Source of the DNA: JBPCRW01 sp050996405
GTDB taxonomy: Bacteria > Acidobacteriota > Blastocatellia > Pyrinomonadales > Pyrinomonadaceae
Reading direction: 5' to 3'
Assembly: GCA_050996405.1 (NCBI GenBank)
Contig: JBPCRW010000040.1
Coordinates: 1-6,918, forward strand
Length of the DNA: 6,918 nucleotides
Shown: in pieces, positions 1-6,279 of the stretch
Numbering within the stretch: position 1 is the stretch's first letter
How the letters are laid out: each line of letters begins with the position of its first letter
Notes under the pieces: generated by a model
What the model saw: the letters and a program-made list of their open reading frames with translations, nothing else
What the model was told of the DNA's origin: nothing
Databases searched by the model: none
Position numbers and translations under genes: made by a program

Positions 1-92
1 TCATTGTTTTCATCAATCACGCTGACCGTCTTCGCCAATTTCAAAGGCGAAGTCGCCGAACCGATTTTGTCCGCTTCTAAAACTTGCATCAT
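1..92 (-). CDS. Possible N-terminal fragment of an unidentified protein, cut by the window edge
   Basis: On the minus strand, tandem ATG codons at 92-90 and 89-87 open a frame that stays free of stops to the window edge, giving 30 residues that begin MMQVLEADKIGSATSPLKLA. I do not recognise the family, and the piece is too short for any domain call. No Shine-Dalgarno-like sequence precedes the ATGs; the upstream bases are a run of nine A residues. A competing frame from tandem ATGs at 117-112 stops after about 36 codons, so the open frame is the better candidate. It lies 76 bases downstream of the argG stop on the same strand, so it could be a further gene of the argR-argG unit, separated from it by an inverted repeat. 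It could also be a chance opening. Confidence 0.35.
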   Translation of the reverse strand, partial: MMQVLEADKIGSATSPLKLAKTVSVIDENN

Positions 93-106
93 TTTTTTTT
101 GCCAAG

Positions 107-168
107 TTTTTCATCATCAGAAACACCCAGAAAGAATATAAAATCTTTGTGTCTTTGTGATGAAAAAA
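107..168. repeat. Imperfect inverted repeat with CTTTGTGTCTTTGTG motif, directly after argG
   Basis: The left arm (about 107-131) and right arm (about 144-167) form an imperfect palindrome. The outer ten bases TTTTTCATCA match TGATGAAAAA exactly. The inner part pairs at roughly 10 of 14 positions after one single-base gap. The loop is AT-rich (132-143). The element ends one base before the argG stop codon. There is no run of T after the hairpin on the minus strand, so it is not a canonical intrinsic terminator. The right arm reads like the CACAAAGACACAAAG-type palindromic repeats I recall from many environmental bacterial genomes; that resemblance is from memory and untested. Confidence 0.5.
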
Positions 169-1368
169 TCAATCCATCTTTCTCAGCCGTAATCTCAGAG
201 CTTGAAGTTTAATAAATCCTTCCGCGTCCGATTGGTTATACGCGCCCGCATCGTCTTCAAATGTGACGACGCGCTCTTTGTAAAGCGAGTTGGGCGAACG
301 TCTACCCAGAATCGTGACGCTGCCTTTGTAAAGTTTCAAACGAACTTCGCCCGAAACAGTTTCCTGCGTTTGGTCAATCATCGAGCGCAAAATCTCAAAT
401 TCGGGCGCGAACCAAAAGCCGTAATAAACCGATTCGGCAAACTTTACGCCTAGAGAATCGCGCAGTCGCATTACTTCTCTGTCAAGCGTGATTGATTCCA
501 GAGCGCGATGCGCCGCCTGCAAAATCGTCACGCCGGGCGTTTCATAAACTCCGCGCGACTTCATCCCGACGAAACGGTTTTCGACTAAATCGACTCTACC
601 GATGCCGTGTTCGCCGCCGATAAAATTTAATTTGGAAAGCATATCAACCGCGCCGTATTTTTCGCCGTCAATCGCCGTCGGCTCGCCTTTTTCAAAAGTT
701 AAAACGATTTCCTGCGCTGTGTCCGAAGCGTTTTCAGGCGATTTTGTCAGTCGAAAAATGTCTTCCGGCGGCGCAGCCCATGGGTCTTCCAGAATTCCGC
801 CTTCGTAAGAAATATGCATCAGATTTCTGTCCATCGAATACGGCTTTTCGGCGGTCGCCGTGACGTTAATTCCGTGTTTGGCGCAATACGCGATTAAATC
901 GGCGCGACCTTTAAAATCCCAGTGCCGCCAAGGAGCGATGACTTTAATATCCGGCTGAAGCGCGTAATAAGTCAGTTCAAATCTAACCTGGTCATTGCCT
1001 TTTCCGGTCGCGCCGTGCGCCACCGTGTCCGCGCCTTCCTTTTGCGCGATTTCGATTTGTTTTTTCGCAATCACCGGACGCGCTAATGAAGTTCCCAAAA
1101 GATAAACGCCTTCGTAAAGCGCGTTTGCCTTAACCGCCGTCCAGACAAAATCCTTGACAAATTCCTCGCGCAAATCTTCGACGTAAAGTTTCGACGCGCC
1201 CGTTTTTAAAGCCTTTTCTTCGAGTCCGTCGAGTTCTTCGCCCTGCCCGACATCGGCGCAGAAACAGATGACTTCCGCGCCGTAATTTTCCTTGATCCAC
1301 AAAAGCATCGCCGAAGTGTCGAGTCCGCCCGAATATGCCAGAACTACTTTGTTAATTTTCTGTTCCAT
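169..1368 (-). CDS. argG: Argininosuccinate synthase
   Basis: This cytoplasmic enzyme joins citrulline and aspartate using ATP, giving argininosuccinate, AMP and PPi; it is the penultimate step of arginine synthesis. The 399 residues match the usual length of about 400. The N-terminal PP-loop reads AYSGGLDTS at residues 11-19. Further family blocks are LGTSLARP (91-98), HGATGKGNDQVRFE (118-131), which belongs to the citrulline/aspartate site, and YSMDRNLMHISYEGG (177-191). The C-terminal part has the expected ETPGVTIL and FWFAPE segments and a basic, helical end (LRLRLRK). The ATG at 1368 shares its last base position with the argR stop (TAATG), so translation is probably coupled to argR and needs no strong ribosome site of its own. 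It should be regulated with argR by arginine. No truncation or missing motif is seen. Confidence 0.97.
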   Translation of the reverse strand: MEQKINKVVLAYSGGLDTSAMLLWIKENYGAEVICFCADVGQGEELDGLEEKALKTGASKLYVEDLREEFVKDFVWTAVKANALYEGVYLLGTSLARPVIAKKQIEIAQKEGADTVAHGATGKGNDQVRFELTYYALQPDIKVIAPWRHWDFKGRADLIAYCAKHGINVTATAEKPYSMDRNLMHISYEGGILEDPWAAPPEDIFRLTKSPENASDTAQEIVLTFEKGEPTAIDGEKYGAVDMLSKLNFIGGEHGIGRVDLVENRFVGMKSRGVYETPGVTILQAAHRALESITLDREVMRLRDSLGVKFAESVYYGFWFAPEFEILRSMIDQTQETVSGEVRLKLYKGSVTILGRRSPNSLYKERVVTFEDDAGAYNQSDAEGFIKLQALRLRLRKMD

Positions 1369-1784
1369 TATTTTTCAAATATTTCCCAAATCTTTTTTAT
1401 TGTCGCTTTCTGCGCTTTTATATCTTTTACGGCAATAAAAATCGTGTCGTCGCCCGCAATTGTGCCGACGATTCCTATGACGTTTGCTGCGTCAATTCTA
1501 ACCGCAACCGCCGAAGCCAAACCTGCTTCACATTTTGCGACAATCAAATTCGTTCCCGCCGTCTCCAAACCCATCAAGCCGGAAGCGACCGCGTTTCTCG
1601 GTTTTTGCGGCAGCGCATAAAAACCCTTCGCCTTTATAATTCCGAGTTCGTCCAAATCGCGCGAAACGCTGGATTGCGTGACGACAAACCCTTTTTTCTC
1701 CAAAAGATTAGTTAATTCTTCCTGTCTGCCGATTTGCCTGGCATTTATAAATTTTAAGATTGCCGTTTGTCGCCGCTCTTTCAT
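1368..1784 (-). CDS. argR: Arginine repressor ArgR
   Basis: This is the arginine-responsive hexameric regulator that represses arginine biosynthesis genes and usually its own operon. Its 138 residues are slightly short of the typical 150. The N-terminal winged helix-turn-helix (about 1-60) carries the recognition-helix signature TQSSVSRDLDELGI at 36-49. The C-terminal oligomerisation and arginine-binding domain (about 72-138) carries GTIAGDDTIF at 107-116, including the paired aspartates known to contact arginine. It is followed by argG with a one-base stop/start overlap, so the pair forms one transcript. The ATG at 1784 has no Shine-Dalgarno sequence; the 13 bases upstream are only A and T. 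The upstream region contains several TGCATAA-type half-sites, consistent with autoregulation. Confidence 0.95.
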   Translation of the reverse strand: MKERRQTAILKFINARQIGRQEELTNLLEKKGFVVTQSSVSRDLDELGIIKAKGFYALPQKPRNAVASGLMGLETAGTNLIVAKCEAGLASAVAVRIDAANVIGIVGTIAGDDTIFIAVKDIKAQKATIKKIWEIFEK

Positions 1785-1789
1785 AAAAT

Positions 1790-1863
1790 ATAATAATTAT
1801 GCATTCTTTGTGCATAACTACTGCATAGACGCATAAATTACTAATAAAGTTGCATAATGTCAA
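1790..1863 (-). promoter_or_regulatory. Candidate promoter(s) for argR-argG
   Basis: Two arrangements are possible on the minus strand. The first has a perfect -35 TTGACA at 1863-1858, then 17 bases, then a weak -10 TAATTT at 1840-1835; this gives a leader of roughly 45 bases. The second has a good -10 TATTAT at 1795-1790 only five bases before the ATG, with a poor -35 (TTATGC, 1817-1812). That would give a nearly leaderless message and fits the absence of a ribosome site. In both cases the TGCATAA half-sites overlap promoter elements, as expected for repression. Confidence 0.4.
1797..1857. promoter_or_regulatory. Probable ArgR operator array upstream of argR-argG
   Basis: A perfect inverted repeat TTATGCA-N7-TGCATAA spans 1797-1817. 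It is followed by related half-sites on the plus strand: TGCATAG at 1822, CGCATAA at 1830 and TGCATAA at 1851. Starts are 11, 8 and 21 bases apart, so several lie about one or two helical turns from each other. The classical ARG box has TNTGMAT-type halves around a four-base AT spacer; the TATGCAT-like halves fit the variant with C, but the spacing is looser than in the enteric or Bacillus consensus. The position just upstream of the argR start fits ArgR autoregulation. Binding is inferred, not shown. Confidence 0.55.
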
Positions 1864-1898
1864 CTAAATGAAACAACGCGCAAACTTTTTCAGTTGAA

Positions 1899-2816
1899 TT
1901 ATTTGGTTTTTATTTTTTTGAGCGAAGAATTTGCCGCGCCGAGAAAAATATATGCGGCAAGCGAAGCGATAATTATCGTCGAAAAATTTATAAAAAATGC
2001 AATGCTTCTATTTATAACCTCATCGTGAGTCGTCATTGCCGGAAAACCGAGAACAAAACATATTCCAAACCAGACCGGAATAATAGCAAGCTGGGCGGTT
2101 GCCGCAAGTCCGATAAGCTCGCGCGCTCCAACATCGTCGGAGTTTGCTAAAGCGGCGGCGATGCCAACCGCCAGCGAGATGAAAAAACTTACCGGCAGGG
2201 AATTGAATTCGTCGTATTTAATCGGCGGCTGCGAAAAAGCGGCAACGGCGACACCGGCGGTTATTAGCAAAATCACGGCGGTTAAAAATGCCAGCGAGCC
2301 TTGCGCCGACAGTTTCCATTGTTTCGTCCACGCTCCGAAACCGATTGACAGCAACAGCGGAAGAATCGGAAGGAAAAGCAGTCCGGCAACGATTATTAAA
2401 ATCTGCCAATGAATCAAGCCGAAAGCCAGCAGGCAGCCAGCAATAAAAAAACGTCCGATAAAGCTAATCGTAATATGACTGAACTGCCATAATTCTTCGA
2501 GAATATCTGTAATCGGGTCAACCAGCGGTCGGGTTAATTCGCGCAGGTTTTCGCCGGAAATAATCGAGCGCGGCTGGCGCGTGGAAATCGAAAAATCCGT
2601 CCGGTTATAAAAGTTCGATTTTAAAAGCGCGTCGATAAACCGCTTAGCTTTCGGCGTTGACGTTTGCAGTTCGATAACGTCTTTGGTTTGTTTTTCCGCG
2701 TCGGCTGAATAATTCTCAACCTGATATTTTGAAGCCTGCCGGATGCCGACGGAAAAAGCTAATTGGATGATTTCTTCCGATTTTTCCGGCGGAGCGGACA
2801 CTTTAACTAAACGCAT
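1899..2816 (-). CDS. DUF389 family integral membrane protein
   Basis: The 305-residue protein has a soluble N-terminal region (about 1-112), which begins MRLVKVSAPP and contains a small ferredoxin-like alternation of strands and helices. About six hydrophobic segments follow, near 115-135, 137-160, 174-194, 208-226, 232-258 and 270-294, and the protein ends in a short basic tail (KKIKTK). This layout and the segments LTRPLVDPITDILEE (94-108) and LANSDDVGARELIGLA (223-238) match the DUF389 (TIGR00341-like) family of inner-membrane proteins, whose biochemical role is unknown. It lies in the same direction as ppa (87-base gap) and argR (114-base gap) but is probably its own unit. No Shine-Dalgarno sequence precedes the ATG. 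A transporter or channel role is possible but not shown by the sequence. Confidence 0.85.
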   Translation of the reverse strand: MRLVKVSAPPEKSEEIIQLAFSVGIRQASKYQVENYSADAEKQTKDVIELQTSTPKAKRFIDALLKSNFYNRTDFSISTRQPRSIISGENLRELTRPLVDPITDILEELWQFSHITISFIGRFFIAGCLLAFGLIHWQILIIVAGLLFLPILPLLLSIGFGAWTKQWKLSAQGSLAFLTAVILLITAGVAVAAFSQPPIKYDEFNSLPVSFFISLAVGIAAALANSDDVGARELIGLAATAQLAIIPVWFGICFVLGFPAMTTHDEVINRSIAFFINFSTIIIASLAAYIFLGAANSSLKKIKTK

Positions 2817-2852
2817 ATCTAAAATAGCCAGCCGTGTTTTTTCAAAGAATTA

Positions 2853-2885
2853 TTTCTCATTTGGTAAAGTTTGCCAAATGAAAAA
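2853..2885. repeat. Small hairpin between ppa and the DUF389 gene
   Basis: CATTTGG (2858-2864) and CCAAATG (2874-2880) form a perfect 7-bp stem with a 9-base loop. The stem extends by about four further A/T pairs if one mismatch is allowed. It sits about 20 bases after the ppa stop and about 40 bases before the DUF389 start. It could be a weak end signal for the ppa transcript or a regulator site for the DUF389 gene. There is no clear T run, so I do not call it an intrinsic terminator. Confidence 0.4.
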
Positions 2886-2903
2886 TTGCTTTTTAACGTA
2901 AAA

Positions 2904-3485
2904 TTATTTTTTGGCGGGCGCGGCGGTTTTCCGGCGTTTTTTCGCGCGGTAAATTTTAACTCCTTCTAAAACTAATCGTTCCGCTTTTTCAACGCCGAAA
3001 CCGCCAATTGGTTCAAACTTTTTTCCTTTCGCTTCGTTGTAGGAAACGAAAAAATGTTTGATTTGCTCGACCAGATTTTCGTTTAAATCGTTGAGCGTTT
3101 TAGTGTCGCTGTGCGTCAGCGATTTGCAGGCGACGGCAATCAATCGGTCGTTTCGCTCGGTTTTGCCGTCTTCGGTTTGCTCGGCTTCGATTACGCCGAC
3201 GAGCCGCGCCGGAATCAGGCATCCGGCAAACGCCGGTTCGTCCATTAAAATTAAAATGTCGAGCGGGTCGCCGTCGCCGCCGATTGTCTGCGGAATAAAA
3301 CCGAAATCGAACGGAAAACTCGCGCCGAGCGGCAGGATTCCGCCGAGCTTGAAAATTTCCTTTTCCTCGTCGAATTTATATTTGTTGCGGCTTCCTTTCG
3401 GCGTTTCGATAACGACGTTGAGTTCTTTGGTTTTCCCGTCAAAAGCCTCAAGCGAACTGATTCCGGTTGCTGGATTTTTACTCAT
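2904..3485 (-). CDS. ppa: Inorganic pyrophosphatase, family I
   Basis: This soluble, Mg-dependent enzyme hydrolyses PPi to two phosphates and so pulls biosynthetic reactions forward. Its 193 residues fit the family I length of 170-220. The diagnostic metal-binding signature DGDPLDIL is at residues 71-78. Upstream of it are the substrate-binding block ETPKGSRNKYKFD (27-39) and FPFDFGFIP (57-65). ERNDRLIAV (110-118) supplies further active-site acids, and HFF..YN..KGKKF (144-157) follows. Phenylalanine takes the place of tyrosine in the DYGF-like motif, as I recall for a common subfamily, so the protein looks active. The C-terminus is a lysine-rich tail (AKKRRKTAAPAKK). The start lies 11 bases after the upstream small gene's stop, with only a weak GAGA before the ATG, so translation may be coupled to that gene. 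Confidence 0.95.
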   Translation of the reverse strand: MSKNPATGISSLEAFDGKTKELNVVIETPKGSRNKYKFDEEKEIFKLGGILPLGASFPFDFGFIPQTIGGDGDPLDILILMDEPAFAGCLIPARLVGVIEAEQTEDGKTERNDRLIAVACKSLTHSDTKTLNDLNENLVEQIKHFFVSYNEAKGKKFEPIGGFGVEKAERLVLEGVKIYRAKKRRKTAAPAKK

Positions 3486-3496
3486 AAATTTTTTCT

Positions 3497-3733
3497 CTAT
3501 TCGATTTTCAAATTCCTTTGTTCGGCGATCCCGCGAATTTTCATCAGCAAATCTTCGTCAATGTCCGCTTTACCGTCGAGCATTTCGTTTAATTCATTTT
3601 CATCTCTGCCGAGCGCGAGCGCAAGTTTTTGCGTGTCGCCGGAAAATCCGTCCGCGCGCAAAGTTTCCAGCAGCGAATGAGCCTGTTTCCGCGTCGTCTG
3701 TTTGTCATCTAAGACGTTTTTGTTTGTTTCCAT
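3497..3733 (-). CDS. Small conserved-looking protein with helix-turn-helix-like C-terminal half
   Basis: This 78-residue protein has no family I can name. It has no signal peptide or membrane segment and is rich in charged residues. The part from about 35 to 74 (KLALALGRDENELNEMLDGKADI, then DLLMKIRGIAEQR) has the spacing of a short Cro/XRE-like helix-turn-helix: LAxxLGxxxxxLxxxLxG, a short turn, then an I/L-rich helix. The first helix of a full XRE domain is replaced by a helical stretch (RKQAHSLLETLRADGF). It could bind DNA or simply be a small helical adaptor. A good ribosome site GGAG (3746-3743) lies nine bases before the ATG, which supports real translation. It sits 28 bases after glf and 11 bases before ppa, so it is very likely in one operon with them. 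Confidence 0.7.
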   Translation of the reverse strand: METNKNVLDDKQTTRKQAHSLLETLRADGFSGDTQKLALALGRDENELNEMLDGKADIDEDLLMKIRGIAEQRNLKIE

Positions 3734-3761
3734 TTAATTTTTCTCCAGACAAAAGTTTCAG

Positions 3762-4958
3762 CTAAATGCCGTTAATAATATTAGTAGAAATTCCGTTGCC
3801 GTTTGAATGGTGATTGCCGTTTGTCGCCGCGCTTTTCGCCAGCGTTAAAATTGTCGATTCGGCGCGTTTCATTCCGGTGATTTTGCCGTATTCGGTTAAA
3901 CTCTGCGCGACGATCTGGTCCATATTGTAGTATTTGTAAGTCGCCAGCCGACCGACGAAATGGACATCCGAACGCGCGTCCGCCAGCATTTTGTATTTAG
4001 CGTAAATCTCCGTATTTTCCCTGCGCGGCACTGGATAATAAGGGTCGCCCGTCGCTTTTGGAAATTCATAAACGATGCTGGTTTTTTTATGTTCCTGTCC
4101 GGTCAGATATTTAAATTCCGTGACGCGCGTATAAAGCTGTTCGTTCGGATAATTGACGACCGGCGCGGGCTGATAAGTTTCCGCATCTTTAGTTTCGTGT
4201 TTAAATTCGAGCGAGCGATAGGGAAGTTTGCCGTAAGCGTAATCGAAAAATTCGTCAATCGCTCCGGTGTAAATTATTTCCCGAAACGGAATATCCTTAA
4301 TGATTTCGCGGTAATCGCAGTTGAGCATAATTTTAATTTTCGGCGAATCCAGTATTTTCTCGAACATCCGCGTGTAGCCGCGCAAGGGCATTGCCTGATA
4401 AGTGTCCGTAAAATAACGGTCGTCGCGGTTGGTTCTGGTCGGAACTCTGGCAGTCACGCAGGCATCGAGTTCCGAAGGGTCTAAACCCCATTGTTTGCGC
4501 GTGTAGCCGCGAAAAAATTTCTCGTATAATTCGCGCCCGACGGCGTTGACGACGACATCTTCGGACGTGCGAATTGTTTCACGTTTTTCCCGAACTTTTT
4601 CCAGAAAATTTTCGACTTCCGGCGAAGTTAAATTCAAGCCGTAAAGTTTGTTAATCGTATTGAGATTTATCGGAATCGGCACGAGCATTCCGTCAACCGA
4701 AGCCAAAACGCGATGCTGATATTCGCGCCATTCCGTAAAACGCGAAAGATATTCAAACACTTCGCGCGAGTTGGTATGAAAAATATGCGGACCGTATTTG
4801 TGAATTAAAATCCCGTCGTCGTTGTAAAAATCATACGCATTTCCGGCAATGTGCGGGCGTTTGTCGCAAATCAAAATTTTTTTGTTCGAGCCGTTTGCCA
4901 GCCGTTCCGCCAGAACGCTTCCGGCGAATCCCGCGCCGACAATCAAATAATCAAACAT
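3762..4958 (-). CDS. glf: UDP-galactopyranose mutase
   Basis: This FAD-dependent cytoplasmic enzyme interconverts UDP-galactopyranose and UDP-galactofuranose, the donor for galactofuranose in surface polysaccharides. The N-terminal dinucleotide-binding motif is VGAGFAGSVLAERLA (7-21), followed by the family blocks RPHIAGNAYD (34-43) and KYGPHIFHT (54-62). The mid-domain has RGYTRKQWGL (150-159) and RVPTRTNRDDRYF (171-183). The C-terminal catalytic region contains YTRVTEFKYLTG (276-287) and GRLATYKYYNMDQ (336-348), which contribute substrate and flavin contacts. The core is complete. After about residue 376 there is an unusual low-complexity Asn/Gly/His/Ser tail (NGNHHSNGNG, then NIINGI) not expected for the family. 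AGGAG lies 11 bases before the ATG. Its likely partner is the upstream glycosyltransferase, with ppa and the 78-residue gene downstream in the same transcript. Confidence 0.95.
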   Translation of the reverse strand: MFDYLIVGAGFAGSVLAERLANGSNKKILICDKRPHIAGNAYDFYNDDGILIHKYGPHIFHTNSREVFEYLSRFTEWREYQHRVLASVDGMLVPIPINLNTINKLYGLNLTSPEVENFLEKVREKRETIRTSEDVVVNAVGRELYEKFFRGYTRKQWGLDPSELDACVTARVPTRTNRDDRYFTDTYQAMPLRGYTRMFEKILDSPKIKIMLNCDYREIIKDIPFREIIYTGAIDEFFDYAYGKLPYRSLEFKHETKDAETYQPAPVVNYPNEQLYTRVTEFKYLTGQEHKKTSIVYEFPKATGDPYYPVPRRENTEIYAKYKMLADARSDVHFVGRLATYKYYNMDQIVAQSLTEYGKITGMKRAESTILTLAKSAATNGNHHSNGNGISTNIINGI

Positions 4959-4991
4959 CTTTTTATTTTCTCCTTGTTCGTTTTATCAAAA

Positions 4992-5052
4992 TGCGGAAAC
5001 ACGCGCGAAGTAAGGGCGTGGGTAACACACTTACTTCGCGCGGGCTTCTGCA
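4992..5052. repeat. Strong hairpin / REP-like inverted repeat between the glycosyltransferase gene and glf
   Basis: The core is a perfect 13-bp inverted repeat, CGCGCGAAGTAAG at 5002-5014 and CTTACTTCGCGCG at 5030-5042, with a 15-base loop. The stem continues outward to 4992 and 5052 with only two mismatches and one G-T wobble over ten further positions, so the arms are about 23 bases each. The element is GC-rich within an AT-rich spacer. It starts 13 bases after the glycosyltransferase stop and ends 33 bases before the glf start. There is no T run after the hairpin on the minus strand, so it is not a canonical terminator. It looks like a small dispersed palindromic repeat, though it could also protect or attenuate the transcript. 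Confidence 0.7.
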
Positions 5053-5065
5053 AAAAAGTTCTAAA

Positions 5066-6241
5066 TCAATCAGCGGCGGCAAACGCTTTCGATTGTCGCG
5101 CCGCCATCGCTTCGTCAATCAAATTTTTCATTTGCTCGAATGTTTTATCCCAGGACGTATCCGCCAAAAATTCATCAACCTTTTGCTGTCTTGTTTCGGT
5201 ATTTTCATTCAACGCTTTTTCGATTGCCGCAACAAATTCTTCCGCGCTCGCGGCGATATGCGCCAACCCCCTTTCGCCGTATGGATGCGCGACATCACGA
5301 ATCGGCGTGGAAATGACCGGCTTTCCCGCCGCCAGATATTCGGGTGTTTTCGTCGGGCTGATAAATCTGGTGGATTCGTTTATCGCAAACGGCATCATCG
5401 CCGCGTCCCATCCCGCTAAATAATTTGGAAGTTCTTCGTATTTTTTGCTGCCGAGATAATGAATATTCGCGCGGCGCGGCAAATCTTTTTCGTCAATTTT
5501 GACGACCGGACCAATCATTATAAATTGATAATCCGGGCGAAGCGCGGCGATTTTGTCGAGCAATTCAATGTCCATTCGTTCATCAATCACGCCGAAAAAA
5601 CCGATGCGCGGATGAGAAATTGAAATCTGGTCTGCCGGTTCTTCCTTTATCTCAAAAGCCTTTACGAAATGTTTTACATCGATGCTCGAAGGAAAAGCGT
5701 GAATGCTGCGGTGACGATTTTGTTTGGCTTCGTAGAGGCTCTGCCCGCCTGTAAAAACCACTTCGGCGCGGGCGAAAAGTTTTTCTTCATTCGACAATAA
5801 AGAAGCGGGCGCGAATTTGAAAAGCGAAAGTTCATCCATACTGTCATAGACGATTGCCAGCGGCGCGAGATGCGCGCTCCACACGAGCATCATCGGCGTG
5901 TAATACCAACTGATAAAATTATTGATTTGGTAATTTTTGATTAAATCGTCGAGCAGAGAAACCAGTAAATTATTCGACTCTTTTTCATCCATTTCGTGCG
6001 GAATATGCGGAACGACGACGAGCAAATTTTCTTCACGCGGCGAAACTTCAAGACGCGAATCGTCATCGCCGAAAATCGGTTCTTCGATAAAAAAAACGCG
6101 GTGTCCGCGCCCGGCAAAGCGACTTAGAAGATGCTGCGGACGCTGGTAAACAAAATCCCATCGCAAGTGAGAAAAGCATAATAAATCATAGTTTTGCTCG
6201 CTTTCCGCGCCGGCATTTTTTTCAATCGTTTCAGTTGTCAA
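5066..6241 (-). CDS. GT-B fold glycosyltransferase (family 1/4-like)
   Basis: This 391-residue protein has the two-domain layout of GT-B glycosyltransferases. The N-terminal acceptor-side domain begins after a disordered lead of about 18 residues with DLLCFSHLRWDFVYQRPQHLL (19-39), a motif typical of glycosyltransferases found near or fused to glf. The linker is near residues 195-212. The C-terminal donor-binding domain has PRIGFFGVIDERMDIELL (211-228), FIMIGPV (240-246) and the nucleotide-sugar segment SPTKTPEYLAAGKPVISTP (295-313), whose glutamate is the usual donor-sugar contact. No membrane segment is evident. The start is a TTG at 6241-6239 with AAGGA 11 bases upstream; the nearby ATG at about 6268 is out of frame and stops quickly. 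It probably acts in surface glycan assembly with the Glf product. The donor and acceptor cannot be read from the sequence. Confidence 0.85.
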   Translation of the reverse strand: MTTETIEKNAGAESEQNYDLLCFSHLRWDFVYQRPQHLLSRFAGRGHRVFFIEEPIFGDDDSRLEVSPREENLLVVVPHIPHEMDEKESNNLLVSLLDDLIKNYQINNFISWYYTPMMLVWSAHLAPLAIVYDSMDELSLFKFAPASLLSNEEKLFARAEVVFTGGQSLYEAKQNRHRSIHAFPSSIDVKHFVKAFEIKEEPADQISISHPRIGFFGVIDERMDIELLDKIAALRPDYQFIMIGPVVKIDEKDLPRRANIHYLGSKKYEELPNYLAGWDAAMMPFAINESTRFISPTKTPEYLAAGKPVISTPIRDVAHPYGERGLAHIAASAEEFVAAIEKALNENTETRQQKVDEFLADTSWDKTFEQMKNLIDEAMAARQSKAFAAAD

Positions 6242-6279
6242 TTTATTTATTTTCCTTAATAAACATTTTACTTTCGATT

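Noticed and set aside
202..453. Plus-strand open frame inside argG
   Set aside because: It is antisense to a full-length, motif-complete argG and the translation resembles no family; it is a shadow frame.
1861..1896. CAACT...CAGTTG inverted repeat after the DUF389 stop, considered as a terminator
   Set aside because: The stem is only 5-6 bp with a loop of about 26 bases and no T run follows on the minus strand.
3058..3765. Long plus-strand open frame of 235 codons across ppa and the small gene
   Set aside because: It is antisense to ppa and the 78-residue gene, has a Ser/Arg/Pro-rich shadow composition and no ribosome site; the minus-strand genes have clear motifs.
4992..5052. The hairpin as a rho-independent terminator of the glycosyltransferase gene
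   Set aside because: The stem is strong enough, but on the minus strand it is followed by TTTTGATAAAACG, not an uninterrupted T run; it is kept as a repeat instead.
4851..5423. Two overlapping plus-strand open frames spanning the glf start, the hairpin and the glycosyltransferase end
   Set aside because: Both run antisense through conserved coding sequence and through the palindromic repeat; composition and lack of motifs indicate shadows.
5580..5592. Thirteen-base match TCATCAATCACGC to positions 10-22
   Set aside because: Both copies encode a V-I-D-E peptide in the same strand and frame sense, so common codons explain the match.
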